Source of the DNA: Sphingomonas sp. Ant H11
Lineage (GTDB): Bacteria > Pseudomonadota > Alphaproteobacteria > Sphingomonadales > Sphingomonadaceae
Direction of reading: 5' to 3'
DNA: 64,000 nucleotides
NCBI RefSeq assembly: GCF_000797515.1
Contig: NZ_JSBN01000040.1
Span: 1-64,000 of the forward strand
The position numbers were made by a program, and so were the translations under genes. The notes beneath the pieces are model-generated. The model made no database searches. It was not told where the DNA came from and saw only the letters and a program-made list of their open reading frames with translations. Positions 9,410-19,282 of the stretch are shown piece after piece. The first letter of the stretch is position 1. Every line of letters starts with the position of its first letter.

Positions 9410-10666
9410 ATGACTCAGGCTGCTGCGACCGCCGATCGCGCCGATGCATATTCGATTCCGCTGGACAGGATCAACGTCGCCGATCCGGCGCTGTTCCGCG
9501 ACAACATGATGTGGCCCTACTTCGAGCGCTTGCGCAAGGAAGATCCGGTTCACTACTGCAATGACAGCCAGTACGGGCCGTACTGGTCGGTCACCAGGTT
9601 CAAGGACATCATGAGCGTGGAAACCAACCACAAGGTGTTCTCGTCCGCGTCCCGCTCCGGCGGCATCACGATCATGGACAACAATGCGGCGGCGTCGCTG
9701 CCGATGTTCATCGCGATGGATCCGCCCAAGCATGACGTGCAGCGCAAGACGGTGACCCCGATCGTCGCGCCGGAAAACCTCGCCAAGCTCGAAGGCCTGA
9801 TCCGTCAGCGCACCCAGAATGCACTCGATGCGCTGCCGGTCGGTGAGACCTTCAACTGGGTCGAGCGCGTCTCGATCAACCTGACCGCGCAGATGCTGGC
9901 GACGCTGTTCGGATTCCCGTTCGAGGATCGCACCAAGCTGACGCACTGGTCAGACGTCACGACTTGCGAACTCGGCACCTGCGGGGTCGAGACCGAAGAG
10001 CAGCGCATCAAGGAGATCCAAGAGTGCGGGGCCTATATGACCAAGCTGTTCAACGAGCGTGCGAACTCTGATCCGCAGCCCGATCTGCTGTCGATGCTGG
10101 CGCACTCGGAAAACACCCGCAACATGAGCCCGGAAGAGTTCATGGGCAACATGGTGCTGCTGATCGTCGGCGGCAACGACACCACCCGCAACTCGATGAG
10201 CGGTGGCCTGCTCGCGCTCAATGAGAATCCGGAGGAATACCGCAAGTTGTGCGCGGACCCGACACTGATTCCGTCGATGGTATCGGAAATCATCCGCTGG
10301 CAGACGCCGCTGGCGCACATGCGCCGCACGGCGCTGGAAGACTTCGAACTCGGCGGCAAGCAGATCAAGAAGGGCGATAAGGTCGTGATGTGGTACGTCT
10401 CGGGCAACCGTGACGGCGACGAGATCGAGAACGCCGACCGGTTCATCATCGACCGTGCCAATCCGCGTCATCACCTGTCGTTCGGCTTCGGCATCCATCG
10501 CTGTGTCGGCAATCGCCTCGCGGAGATGCAGTTGCGCGTGCTGTGGGAGGAAACGCTCAAGCGATGGCCGAAGCCCGGGCAGATCGAGGTCGTGGGCGAG
10601 CCGCGCCGGGTTTTCTCGACCTTCGTCAAGGGCTTCGAGGCGCTGCCGGTCCGGATCAATGCCTGA
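9410..10666 (+). CDS. CYP153-type cytochrome P450 alkane hydroxylase
   Basis: This 418-residue soluble P450 would hydroxylate the terminal carbon of n-alkanes using electrons from the next two genes. It has the I-helix oxygen-activation motif GGNDTTRNS, the K-helix ExxR (EIIRW), and the heme loop FGFGIHRCVGNRLAEMQ with the thiolate Cys at residue 365. The N-terminal segment with YGPYWSVTRFKDIM and the MDPPKHDVQRKTV block are typical of CYP153. The start at 9410 follows GAGACCAGGAG. A near-identical ATGACTCAG lies 22 bp upstream at 9388 and opens an 8-codon overlapping frame. No membrane anchor is seen, as expected for bacterial CYP153. Confidence 0.93.
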   Translation: MTQAAATADRADAYSIPLDRINVADPALFRDNMMWPYFERLRKEDPVHYCNDSQYGPYWSVTRFKDIMSVETNHKVFSSASRSGGITIMDNNAAASLPMFIAMDPPKHDVQRKTVTPIVAPENLAKLEGLIRQRTQNALDALPVGETFNWVERVSINLTAQMLATLFGFPFEDRTKLTHWSDVTTCELGTCGVETEEQRIKEIQECGAYMTKLFNERANSDPQPDLLSMLAHSENTRNMSPEEFMGNMVLLIVGGNDTTRNSMSGGLLALNENPEEYRKLCADPTLIPSMVSEIIRWQTPLAHMRRTALEDFELGGKQIKKGDKVVMWYVSGNRDGDEIENADRFIIDRANPRHHLSFGFGIHRCVGNRLAEMQLRVLWEETLKRWPKPGQIEVVGEPRRVFSTFVKGFEALPVRINA

Positions 10667-10678
10667 GCGATCGACGCA

Positions 10679-11897
10679 ATGAGCGCGAACGTCGTGATCG
10701 TCGGCGGCGGGCACGCCGGTGGGCAGGCGGTGGCCAGCCTGCGGCAGGGTGGCTTTGACGGGGACATCACCCTCGTCACGGCCGAACAGAGCCTGCCGTA
10801 CCAGCGGCCGCCGCTGTCCAAGGCCTACCTCGCCGGCGAGTTGCCGCGCGAGCGCCTGCTGATGCGGCCGTCCGCCTTCTACGAGGGCGCGGGAGTCGAT
10901 GTGCGTCTGGGCATCGAGGTGACCGGCCTCGACGCGGGGCGCCGTAGCCTGACGCTGTCGGACGGAGGGCAACTGACGTACGATCATATGATCCTGGCTA
11001 CCGGCGGCCGGCCGCGGCCGTTGCCGTGTCCGGGCGCGGATCACCCGGCCGTGCACTATCTGCGCACGATCGCTGATGTCGACGCGATGCGTCCCCGCTT
11101 CGTTCCGGGCGCGTGCATCGTAATCGTCGGTGCCGGTTACATCGGTCTGGAGGTGGCGGCAGTCGCGATCAAGCACGGGCTGCGGCCGGTCGTCCTGGAA
11201 ATGGCGCCGATGGTGCTGGCGCGCGTCGCCAGCCCGGAGGTCGCTGGCTTCTTCGAAAACGTTCATCGCGGTGCTGGTGTGGATCTCCGCACCGGTGCCG
11301 CGGTCAGCGCGATCGACGACCGGGACGGCAAGGCGGTGGTGGTGTCGATGGCGGGTGGCCGGATCGAGGCCGATCTGGTCGTCGCCGGTGTCGGCCTGCT
11401 GCCGAACGTCGAGCTGGCGCAGGCGGCCGGGATCGACTGCGACAACGGTATCGTCGTCGACGCGTTCTGCCGGACGTCGGTACCGGGGGGTCTATGCGGT
11501 CGGCGACTGCAGCAACCATCCAAGCCGCCTGTACGGCCGGCGCTTGCGTCTTGAATCCGTGCACAACGCTCTGGAGCAGGCCAAAACGGCGGCGGCTGAC
11601 ATCTGCGGTAATCCGCTGGCGTACGACCAGGTGCCGTGGTTCTGGTCCGATCAGTACGAGCTCAAGCTGCAGACGGCCGGTCTGAGTCAGGGTTACGACC
11701 AGGTCGTGATCCGGGGCAACATGGCGACGCGCTCGTTTGCGGCGTTCTACATGAAGGACGGACGGCTGCTGGCGGTCGACGCCGTCAACCGGCCGGTTGA
11801 GTTCACCCTGGCCAAGCGCTGGATCTGGGACGGCAAGGCGCCGTCGCCGCAGCAGTTGGGTGACGACAGCATCGAAGCAAAGGCGCTGGCGGTCTGA
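10679..11897 (+). CDS. Ferredoxin reductase of the CYP153 system (frameshifted)
   Basis: The gene starts 12 bases after the P450 stop. The N-terminus has the FAD motif VIVGGGHAGGQ and the family signature YQRPPLSKAYL. The NADH motif IVGAGYIGLEVAA is at about residue 150. In the other frame come VYAVGDCSNHP and VPWFWSDQYELKLQ. The two frames meet in a G6 run at 11485-11490. With G5 the text reads SVPGVYAVGDC and the protein is 405 residues, the normal length. It would move electrons from NADH to the ferredoxin at 11977. It might also reduce the rubredoxins, since no separate AlkT is present. Confidence 0.9.
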
Positions 11898-11976
11898 TTT
11901 CATACGCGGCCGAGTGCCGCATCACCAATTTTTTTCGAATTTCCGCATGGTGCGGATCACCACTAAAGGATACAAT

Positions 11977-12297
11977 GTGACCAAGATCACCTTTATCGAG
12001 TTCGACGGAACCGAGCGGAGCATTGATGCCGAAAACGGCCAGTCGTTGATGCGGTCGGCGGTCGATAACCTGGTGCCCGGCATCGACGGCGACTGCGGTG
12101 GTGCCTGCGCCTGCGCGACCTGCCACTGCTACATCGAGGGTCCGCTGGCGGAAAAACTGTTAGAAATCGGAGAGACCGAGCGCTCGATGCTGGAGATGGC
12201 CGAGGGCGTTACCGCCGCGTCGCGGTTGGCGTGCCGGATCACCGTGTCCGGCGATCTTGATGGCTTGGTCGTGCGCACCCCGCAAGGGCAGCACTGA
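11977..12297 (+). CDS. 2Fe-2S ferredoxin of the CYP153 system
   Basis: This 106-residue protein has the cluster motif CGGACACATCHC and a later Cys in RLACRITV, giving the Cys-x5-Cys-x2-Cys...Cys ligand set of putidaredoxin/adrenodoxin-type ferredoxins. I place the start at GTG 11977 (TKITFIEFDGTERS) because AAAGGA precedes it and family members begin here; an in-frame ATG at 11950 would add nine unlikely residues. It is the last gene of the P450-reductase-ferredoxin unit. An IS110 transposase follows. Confidence 0.93.
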   Translation: MTKITFIEFDGTERSIDAENGQSLMRSAVDNLVPGIDGDCGGACACATCHCYIEGPLAEKLLEIGETERSMLEMAEGVTAASRLACRITVSGDLDGLVVRTPQGQH

Positions 12298-12403
12298 CAG
12301 ATGGGTGATTGGGCCCCAGCCCTGAGTCGGTGGGGTGGCTGCCTCTCGCAGATGGTAAAACGTGGTCCGCACCGAGCGGCCACAACCATGAGGAGGAGCA
12401 ACC

Positions 12404-13441
12404 ATGCGCCCTTATGCCGGACTGGAGGTATCGTTGGAAGATACCGCGATCTGCATTGTCGATGAGACCGGCAAGGTGGTTCGCGAGCTGCGTGGGGCCA
12501 GCGAGCCCGATCTGCTAATCGAAACGCTGGCCACCACCGGTCTGGAGTTCGAATGCATCGGACTGGAAGCGTGCTCGCTCTCGTCGTGGCAGCATCAGGG
12601 TCTGACGCGCGCTGGGCTGCCGGCGCTGTGCATCGAAACGCGGGCGGCAAAGGCGGCAATGGGCGCGATGCCGAACAAGACCGACCGCAACGACGCCCGC
12701 GGCCTGGCGCAGATCATTCGCACCGGCTGGTATCGTGCGGTCCTTGTGAGAGGACGCCAAGCCGATCGGCACGTGCGCTGCTCGGCGCAGGTCGGACGAT
12801 GCTGAACAAGCAGCGCGACCTCGAGAATGCAATCCGCGCTGTGCTTCGTGAGGTCGGCTCGAGCTCGGCACACCATCCCGCAAGCTGTTCGCTGGTCGGG
12901 TCCGCGAGCTCGTATCGGCGGATGCCGCCATCTCCGACATCGTCGAGCCGCTGCTGGCTGTGCTCGACACGATGGCGCGCCAGATCGAGCAGCTGACGAA
13001 GCGCGTGCTGGACGCGGTCAAAGTCGAACCGATCTGCCGCCGGTTGATGACGGTGCCAGGCGTCGGGCCGCTAACCGCGCTGGCCTTCCGGGCGACGGTC
13101 GATCGGCCGGAGCGCTTTCGACGATCCCGCGACGTCGGCGCCCATCTCGGTCTCACGCCCCGGCGGTACCAGTCCGGTGATACCGACATCCAGGGACGCA
13201 TTAGCCGATGCGGTGCGGTAACGTGCTTGCGCGCGCCGCGCTCTACGAGGCAGCACACACGCTGCTGAGGCGCTGCCAGAAATGGTCGACGCTCGAAGCC
13301 TGGGGGGATGCGCGTCGCCCAACGCCGCGGCATGGCGAAGGCGCGTGTCGCCGTGGCGTGCAAGCTGGCCGTCATCCTACATCGCATGTGGCGATCACGC
13401 AGAGTTCCGCTTGGGCAAAGCGCCAGCGCTTGCGGTAGCAT
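12404..13441 (+). pseudogene. IS110-family transposase, multiply frameshifted
   Basis: The start is well placed behind AGGAGGAG. The first ~115 residues are the IS110 RuvC-like DEDD domain (YAGLEVSLEDTAICIVDE ... KTDRNDARGLAQIIRTGWY). The transposase_20 domain (LMTVPGVGPLTALAFRATV, YQSGDTDIQGRISRCG) and the tail (KARVAVACKLAVILHRMW, then LGKAPALAVA) lie in other frames. Shifts fall near 12755, 12870, 13210 and 13305. Joined, they give a normal ~345-residue IS110/IS1111-type enzyme. The first catalytic position, usually D in GLDVS, reads E here (GLEVS). The element separates the CYP153 unit from alkB. Confidence 0.82.
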
Positions 13442-13724
13442 GAGGAGACACGAACCAGATCTCGCCTGAAGAGGCGGGTAGCGGTCGTTCCCATGGGGAC
13501 GATGGGCGGGATGATCTCGTTGAGAGTCCGGATCCTCGGCATTGCCGAAGGTCGCGAAAACAGCTTGAGGCATCTCGCTCTCCTGACCCCATCATGCGGC
13601 AGCCCAGCGCTGACCGCGGAGAGAAGCGAGTGATCCATGCGGACGGTCACGAATATGAGGAAGCAGCTTGACCCGAGGACCCCCAATCAGAGAGGACTCT
13701 CAGTTCACCGTTTCAGCCGGTGCG
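13442..13724. other. IS110 3' flank, no gene recognised
   Basis: About 280 bases between the IS110 stop and the reversed IS5 fragment. Only short unsupported frames occur. It probably contains the right end of the IS110 element, which has no long inverted repeats to mark its boundary. Confidence 0.4.
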
Positions 13725-14018
13725 TCACTGCGGCGCCCAAGCGGCACGTCGCTCCGAGAACACGCGGTCCGCTAGGCTCTGCACAGAGGTTTTAACGGGT
13801 TGGGCGTCATAAGGCGGGCCGCCGCTCTTGCTGCGGTCCGACCGCACAAGGGCTGCATCCAGCACCGGCCGGAACAGTTCGAAGTCCACTACCGCGCTCA
13901 GCCAATCCAGCAGTTCGCCGGTCGCCGACAATGCCTCAAGCCGCCCCATCCACATCGAAGAAACCGCGCTGTACCATCGCTGCCTCCCGCTCTCGCCGGT
14001 GGCAGTGAATCGCCTCAC
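13725..14018 (-). pseudogene. IS5-family transposase fragment
   Basis: The minus-strand frame contains WMGRLEALSATGELLDWLSAVVDFELFRP..., the N-terminal block of an IS5-subgroup transposase, plus the GGPPYDAQP signature. The match ends after ~75 residues and the catalytic domain is missing. It differs from the IS5 fragment at 903. It sits directly upstream of the alkB promoter and shows that the alkB and CYP153 units were separated or joined by IS activity. Confidence 0.65.
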
Positions 14019-14055
14019 GCGGTTAAAGGCTGCAGGATTTTAGAGGCGCCCGGCT

Positions 14056-14195
14056 AAAACCACACTTTAGTGGGGTTGTTCCGTGACCTTGATGAATCCA
14101 ATTTGGTGGGAACGGGCAATGAGAGCCGATTTAATAAGTCCAGTGAAGTGTGTCTTCATTGAGATGAGGAGAGTACCTGATGAGCACCATCGCAC
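14056..14195 (+). repeat. Duplicated alk promoter/leader, copy 2 (alkB)
   Basis: Partner of 9164-9300. The first 30 bases are identical, and the remainder is similar down to the first five alkB codons. This is the intact promoter of the alkB operon. Confidence 0.85.
14060..14075. promoter_or_regulatory. Putative AlkS operator (alkB promoter copy)
   Basis: Identical to the 16-mer at 9168-9183 and about 105 bp upstream of the alkB start codon. It is the best candidate for the regulator site controlling the alkB operon. Confidence 0.6.
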
Positions 14196-15391
14196 GAGAT
14201 CCGTCTCCCTATACCGCGCCTGATCGCTATGTCGACAGGAAGCGCTATCTATGGATGTTGTCGGTCGTCTGGCCAGCGGCGCCGCTGATTGGCCTCTACC
14301 TTGTCAGCGTGACCGGGTGGAGTGTGTTTTACGCCTTTACGCTGGTCGTCTGGTATGCCGTCATCCCGGCGCTGGACGTCTTGTTTGGAAATGATCCGAA
14401 TAACCCCCCGGAGGCGGCCGTGGCCCGTCTCGAGGCGGATCGGTATTATCGAGTTCTAACCTATCTTACCGTCCCAGTGCATTATGCCTCACTCATCGTC
14501 TCGGCATGGTGGGTGGTGACCAAGCCGATGGCCTGGTGGGAAGTTGTCGCGCTTGCGCTGTCTTTGGGCATCGTCAACGGCCTGGCTCTGAACACCGGCC
14601 ATGAATTGGGACACAAGAAGGAAGCCTTTGACCGCTGGATGGCCAAGATCGTTCTGGCCGTGGTGGGTTACGGCCATTTCTTCATCGAGCACAATAAAGG
14701 CCACCATCGCGACGTTGCGACCCCCGAGGATCCCGCTACGTCCAGGATGGGAGAAAGCATCTATAAATTTTCGCTGCGCGAAATTCCGGGCGCCTTCAAG
14801 CGCGCCTGGAATCTGGAAAAGGTGCGGCTGGAGCGCTTGAACAAGGGAATCTGGAGCCTGGACAACGAAATCATCCCGCCGCTGCTGATTACAATCGTCC
14901 TTTACACGTCCCTGTTGCTGGCGTTCGGACCCGACCCCAAGCTGCTGGTGTTCTTGCCTATCCAGATCGCCTTTGGATGGTGGCAGCTGACCAGCGCTAA
15001 CTACATCGAGCACTATGGGTTGTTGCGCGAAAAAATGGCGGACGGACGTTATGAACGCGCCCAGCCCCGGCATTCCTGGAACAGCAATCACATCGCCTCC
15101 AATCTGATCCTGTTCCATCTCCAAAGGCACTCCGATCACCACGCCCACCCGACCCGCAGCTATCAGTCGCTCCGGGACTTTGAGGGCCTGCCGGAGTTGC
15201 CGAGCGGCTACCCCGGCATGTTCTTCATGGCGCTGATTCCGCCTGTGTTCCGATCTGTCATGGACCGCCGCGTCGTGGGATGGGCTGACGGCGATCTTGG
15301 CAAGATTCAGATCGACGGCGCGCGCAGGAAGAAGATCGAACGCAAGTTTGGTGCTGCTTCACACCGGCCGACGCGGGCGGCCGCCGAATAG
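14180..15391 (+). CDS. alkB: Alkane 1-monooxygenase AlkB
   Basis: This 403-residue integral-membrane non-heme diiron hydroxylase would convert medium-chain n-alkanes to 1-alkanols. The histidine boxes are present: HELGHKK (from H141), EHNKGHHRDVATPEDPA (from H171) and LQRHSDHHA (from H317), plus the AlkB-specific NYIEHYGL. Several hydrophobic segments precede and separate the boxes, matching the usual six-helix topology. GATGAGGAGA lies just before the ATG. Rubredoxins, alcohol and aldehyde dehydrogenases and AlkL follow on the same strand, as in the classical alk operon. Confidence 0.97.
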   Translation: MSTIARDPSPYTAPDRYVDRKRYLWMLSVVWPAAPLIGLYLVSVTGWSVFYAFTLVVWYAVIPALDVLFGNDPNNPPEAAVARLEADRYYRVLTYLTVPVHYASLIVSAWWVVTKPMAWWEVVALALSLGIVNGLALNTGHELGHKKEAFDRWMAKIVLAVVGYGHFFIEHNKGHHRDVATPEDPATSRMGESIYKFSLREIPGAFKRAWNLEKVRLERLNKGIWSLDNEIIPPLLITIVLYTSLLLAFGPDPKLLVFLPIQIAFGWWQLTSANYIEHYGLLREKMADGRYERAQPRHSWNSNHIASNLILFHLQRHSDHHAHPTRSYQSLRDFEGLPELPSGYPGMFFMALIPPVFRSVMDRRVVGWADGDLGKIQIDGARRKKIERKFGAASHRPTRAAAE

Positions 15392-15440
15392 TCGCCTGCC
15401 TTGGCGACTAGCCGAGGAGCTCGTTCCGAGTCTCCTCGGC
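15391..15440 (+). other. Two tandem hairpins after alkB
   Basis: Stem 1 is GTCGCC-6 nt-GGCGAC (15391-15408). Stem 2 is GCCGAGGAG-12 nt-CTCCTCGGC (15411-15440), a perfect 9-bp stem. Neither is followed by a T run, so they look less like a Rho-independent terminator than an mRNA processing or 3'-protecting structure between alkB and the rubredoxin genes. Confidence 0.55.
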
Positions 15441-15557
15441 CGGCAGTCGCGGGCCGCGATGGCGTCCTGAAAAGGGCGTGCCGCGCGATCGCATCCTCGT
15501 CAGCGGCCTGTCCCGAAGGTTTTTAAAAACTCAAGTCGACAAAAGGAACAAGGCGCC

Positions 15558-15776
15558 ATGGCGCGGTATCAGTGTCCCGATTGCAGCTACATCTACGATG
15601 AACTTAGGGGTGAGGCCCACGAGGGATTCCCGCCCAATACGTCTTGGGCGCAAATCCCCGAGGATTGGGCCTGTCCCGATTGCGCAGTGCGCGACAAAGC
15701 CGATTTCATCCCTCTGGACTCGGGCGAGGTCGGAGACGAGGCGGGGCCTCAATCTGGTTCCGGAGCCGAACGATGA
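15558..15776 (+). CDS. Rubredoxin (AlkG1-like)
   Basis: A 72-residue protein with two CPDC knuckles (YQCPDCSYIYDE and WACPDCAVRDKADF) that bind one Fe. The second knuckle is followed by AVRDKADF, resembling the AlkG1 class. The native AlkG1 class often cannot itself drive AlkB, which would fit the presence of the second rubredoxin just downstream. Its TGA overlaps the next ATG (ATGA). Confidence 0.9.
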   Translation: MARYQCPDCSYIYDELRGEAHEGFPPNTSWAQIPEDWACPDCAVRDKADFIPLDSGEVGDEAGPQSGSGAER

Positions 15777-15988
15777 CCAAGGGCGACCAGGAGGCGGAAC
15801 CGTCAGGTGCCGTCGAAACCGTGCCGTTCGCGAAATGGCACTGCGTGACCTGCGGCCATATCTACGATGAGGCCCTCGGTGATCCCGATACGGGCGTGGC
15901 ACCTGGCACCCGTTGGGCAGATGTACCCGCCGATTGGTACTGCCCGGACTGCGGCGCGACCAAGGAAGATTATGACCTTTATCGGTGA
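15773..15988 (+). CDS. Rubredoxin (AlkG2-like), probable AlkB electron donor
   Basis: A 71-residue protein with WHCVTCGHIYDEALGDPDTG and DWYCPDCGATKEDY, the CxxCG...CPxCG arrangement of electron-transferring AlkG2 rubredoxins. The ATG at 15773 overlaps the preceding stop, so the pair is translationally coupled. It would carry electrons from a reductase to AlkB. Confidence 0.92.
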   Translation: MTKGDQEAEPSGAVETVPFAKWHCVTCGHIYDEALGDPDTGVAPGTRWADVPADWYCPDCGATKEDYDLYR

Positions 15989-16051
15989 CTCATTCGGGCG
16001 GACACTTGTCTTCCCGCTTTGCAACCTTGCGAATTCCTTGAGGAGGGCCGA

Positions 16052-17512
16052 GTGAACGTTCATGCAGTCACCGCGACCACCGCGGCACCGATTCATCCCG
16101 ACGGCGACGGCGAGATCGATTCCCTGTTCTCATCGCACCGCCGATCGGCCGTAGAGAACAGGACGAAATTCACGCTAAAAGCGCGACTGGCTATGTTGTC
16201 GCGACTAAAGGCAACGATGAAGACCCGGGAAGACGAGATTATCCGAGCTCTCTACACGGATTTCAGGAAGCCAGAATCCGAGGTGCGTCTGACCGAACTG
16301 TTCCCGGTCTATCAGGAAATATCGCATGCCCGGCGCCACCTCCGATCCTGGCTGAGACCGCACCGGGTTCACGGCTCTTTGGGGATGTTCGGAATCGCGG
16401 CCGAGGTCCGCTATCAGGCCAAGGGCGTCTGTCTGATAATTTCCCCGTGGAACTATCCGGTGAATCTCAGTTTCGGGCCGCTGGTGTCCGCGCTTGCGGC
16501 CGGAAACACCGCCATCATCAAGCCTTCCGAACTGACGCCGGCGACGTCCGCCCTGATCAGGGACATCGTCGAGCAAACCTTCCCCCGGGATCTGGTCGCC
16601 GTCTGCGAGGGCGACGTCCAGGTTTCGCAGGCCTTGCTGGATCTGCCCTTCGACCATATCTTCTTCACGGGCAGTCCCCAGGTCGGCAAGATCGTGATGG
16701 CGGCCGCGGCGAAACATTTAACATCCGTGACGCTTGAACTCGGGGGCAAGTCCCCGACCATCGTCGATTCGACCGCGAATATCGAGCAAGCCGCTCGCAA
16801 GATCGTCTGGGGCAAGTTCGCCAATAACGGCCAGACCTGCATCGCTCCGGATCATGTCTATGTCGCTCGAGACCAGGCCCCGGCGCTGATTGATGCGCTG
16901 CGGCTCGAGATCAGGCGGGTCTACGGGCAAACGGACGGCCAGCAGAAAACCGGGCCGGACTATTGCCGAATCGTGAACCGGCGGCATTTCGAGCGCCTGA
17001 CTGCCTTGGCCGATGACGCCACATCGCGCGGCGCGACCGTCCTGGAAGGCGGAGACCGAGATCCAGGCCAGAACTATTTCTCGCCGACCATACTCGGCGG
17101 GACGACGCCGCAGATGGCGATTTCCCAGGAAGAAATATTCGGTCCGGTTCTTCCGATCATCGAGTATGATGACATCAGCGTCGTTGTCGATGCGATCAAC
17201 GCGGGTCCAAAGCCGCTTGCCATCTATGTCTTCAGCAACGACGCCGCCGTTCGCGAGGATATCATACTGAGTACCAGCTCAGGTGGCGTCTGCGTGAACA
17301 ACAATGTCGTCCAATTCTTGCATCCCAACCTGCCGTTTGGCGGTGTGAACAACAGCGGTATCGGCACGGCACACGGATTCTACGGCTTCAAAGCCTTCTC
17401 CCATGAACGTGCGGTTCTGAGAGACAAATTCTCTGTCCTGCGCCTTCTATTCCCGCCGTACACCCCGGCCGTAAAGAAGCTGATCAATCTAACCGTCCGC
17501 TTTTTGGGTTGA
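16052..17512 (+). CDS. alkH: Aldehyde dehydrogenase AlkH
   Basis: A 486-residue NAD(P)-dependent aldehyde dehydrogenase that would oxidise fatty aldehydes to acids. Visible motifs are SPWNYPVNL, the cofactor loop [16 protein letters not shown] with the general-base Glu, and [12 protein letters not shown] with the nucleophilic Cys at residue 263. The C-terminus has a hydrophobic stretch (LINLTVRFL), as in membrane-associated fatty aldehyde dehydrogenases. I chose GTG 16052 because AGGAGGG lies 4-10 bases upstream; an in-frame ATG at 16019 has no such site. Confidence 0.92.
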   Translation: MNVHAVTATTAAPIHPDGDGEIDSLFSSHRRSAVENRTKFTLKARLAMLSRLKATMKTREDEIIRALYTDFRKPESEVRLTELFPVYQEISHARRHLRSWLRPHRVHGSLGMFGIAAEVRYQAKGVCLIISPWNYPVNLSFGPLVSALAAGNTAIIKPSELTPATSALIRDIVEQTFPRDLVAVCEGDVQVSQALLDLPFDHIFFTGSPQVGKIVMAAAAKHLTSVTLELGGKSPTIVDSTANIEQAARKIVWGKFANNGQTCIAPDHVYVARDQAPALIDALRLEIRRVYGQTDGQQKTGPDYCRIVNRRHFERLTALADDATSRGATVLEGGDRDPGQNYFSPTILGGTTPQMAISQEEIFGPVLPIIEYDDISVVVDAINAGPKPLAIYVFSNDAAVREDIILSTSSGGVCVNNNVVQFLHPNLPFGGVNNSGIGTAHGFYGFKAFSHERAVLRDKFSVLRLLFPPYTPAVKKLINLTVRFLG

Positions 17513-17560
17513 ATCGAGAAACAAGAGAGCGGCGTCGGTAGCTGCCGTCTGGAGATCAGG

Positions 17561-19189
17561 ATGTTTGACTATATTATTGTTGGAGCGGGATCTGCCGGAT
17601 GCTTGTTGGCGGAGCGGTTGTCAGCCAATCCCAGGACGCGGGTCTGTCTGCTTGAGGCGGGCCCGTCCGACCGCAGCCCGCTGATTCACATGCCCATCGG
17701 GATAGCGCTGCTGGCAAAGAGCAAGACTCTCAATTGGGCATTCGAAACACAGCCACAGGCCAATCTTGGCGGTCGACGGCTGTTTTGGCCGCGCGGCAAA
17801 ACCCTTGGCGGATCGAGTTCGATCAATGCGATGGTCTATATTCGCGGGCACCGGGATGACTATGATTCGTGGGGCGAGGCAGCCGATCCGATCTGGTCTT
17901 ATGACAATGTACTGCCGCTATTCAGAGCAATGGAGTCCAACGAAAGATTTGGAACCGACGCGTTTCATGGCGGCGACGGTGAGCTTCACGTCAGTGACCT
18001 GCGAACCCGCAACCCCTTGAGCGATGCCTTCGTCGAGGCTGGACAACAGGCCCAGTTTCCGCGTGCCGTCGATTTCAACGGGGAGACGCAGGACGGCGTC
18101 GGCCTGTACCAGGTCACCCAGCACAAAGGCCGGCGCTGGAGTTCCGCGCGCGCCTTTCTTTCCAAAGCCAAGGGCCGGCCCAATCTACGGATAGTCACGG
18201 GCGCGCGGGCTACCCGGATCATTCTGGAGGACCGCAAAGCGGTCGGCGTGACCTATGCCGTGGGGGGCAAACTCGTCGATGTGCGAACCAGGGAGGGTGA
18301 GGTCATTCTTTCGGGCGGCGCCGTCAATTCCCCGCAACTACTGCTGCTTTCCGGTATCGGCGACGCAGCCGAGCTGAACGCATTCGGTATTCCGGTGGTC
18401 GTCGACCTTCCGGCAGTCGGAAAGAATCTTCAGGATCACCTCGATATCACAATCATGCATGAGGCGAACGACCATACACCGATCGGCATCGCACCGTCAT
18501 TCATCCCGCGTGCGCTGTCCGGAGCGTTTTCTTACGCCTTCCTCCGAAAGGGCTTCTTAACGAGCAACGTCGCCGAGGCGGGCGGCTTCGTCAAAAGCAC
18601 ACCTTCGCGGAGTCGGCCGAATCTACAGTTTCATTTTCTCCCCACGCTTTTGAAGGACCATGGGCGCGAAATTGCGTTCGGGTATGGCTATACATTGCAT
18701 GTCTGCGATCTTCTCCCCAAGAGTCGGGGCCGCATCGGGCTCACAAGCCCCAACCCGCTCGACGATCCGCTGATCGATCCAAGCTATCTCTCTGCCCCCG
18801 AAGACATCGAGACCATGGTCGCGGCGGTGAAGATCGGCCGGCAAATTCTGTCGGCGCCGTCAATGGCGGCCTTCTCGAAAACCGAACTGGTCCCTGGGCC
18901 AGCGGTCCAGAGCAAGGCGGATATCGTGGCGGATATCCGTCGGCGAGCGGAGACGATCTATCATCCTGTGGGAACATGCCGGATGGGACGAGACCCTCAG
19001 TCGGTCGTCGATCCGTCTCTCCGGGTGCGTGGCGTGCAAGGTCTTCGCGTCGTCGACGCCTCGGTGATGCCGACGCTGGTCGCCGGAAACACCAATGCCC
19101 CGACGATGATGATTGCGGAAAGAGCTGCCGAGCTCATTCTTGGGGAAACGAAACTCGCACTCAGCACCGACATGGAGGCAGCCCGCTAA
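17561..19189 (+). CDS. alkJ: GMC-family alcohol dehydrogenase AlkJ
   Basis: A 542-residue FAD enzyme for oxidation of long-chain alcohols to aldehydes. It has the N-terminal dinucleotide motif [19 protein letters not shown], the GMC signature 1 ([18 protein letters not shown]), signature 2 around [17 protein letters not shown], and the C-terminal [10 protein letters not shown] and [18 protein letters not shown] with the active-site His/Asn pair. Length and context match AlkJ, which feeds electrons to the quinone pool. Confidence 0.94.
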   Translation: MFDYIIVGAGSAGCLLAERLSANPRTRVCLLEAGPSDRSPLIHMPIGIALLAKSKTLNWAFETQPQANLGGRRLFWPRGKTLGGSSSINAMVYIRGHRDDYDSWGEAADPIWSYDNVLPLFRAMESNERFGTDAFHGGDGELHVSDLRTRNPLSDAFVEAGQQAQFPRAVDFNGETQDGVGLYQVTQHKGRRWSSARAFLSKAKGRPNLRIVTGARATRIILEDRKAVGVTYAVGGKLVDVRTREGEVILSGGAVNSPQLLLLSGIGDAAELNAFGIPVVVDLPAVGKNLQDHLDITIMHEANDHTPIGIAPSFIPRALSGAFSYAFLRKGFLTSNVAEAGGFVKSTPSRSRPNLQFHFLPTLLKDHGREIAFGYGYTLHVCDLLPKSRGRIGLTSPNPLDDPLIDPSYLSAPEDIETMVAAVKIGRQILSAPSMAAFSKTELVPGPAVQSKADIVADIRRRAETIYHPVGTCRMGRDPQSVVDPSLRVRGVQGLRVVDASVMPTLVAGNTNAPTMMIAERAAELILGETKLALSTDMEAAR

Positions 19190-19282
19190 CTCGTCGCAGA
19201 AATAGGACGACAGTTGGAACCGTATAGATCCATCAAAAAATGCCGATCCAGAATAGTGGCGGCCCATAGGGAGGATAATTTC

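Noticed and set aside
9950-11266. 438-codon open frame opposite CYP153 and its reductase
   Set aside because: Arg/Gln/His-rich antisense frame across two well-supported genes.
12298-13724. Precise boundaries of the IS110 element
   Set aside because: IS110 elements lack long inverted repeats and I could not place both ends without an intact reference copy.
15391-15440. Rho-independent terminator after alkB
   Set aside because: Strong stems but no T tract, and the downstream rubredoxin genes belong to the same pathway, so a processing element is likelier.
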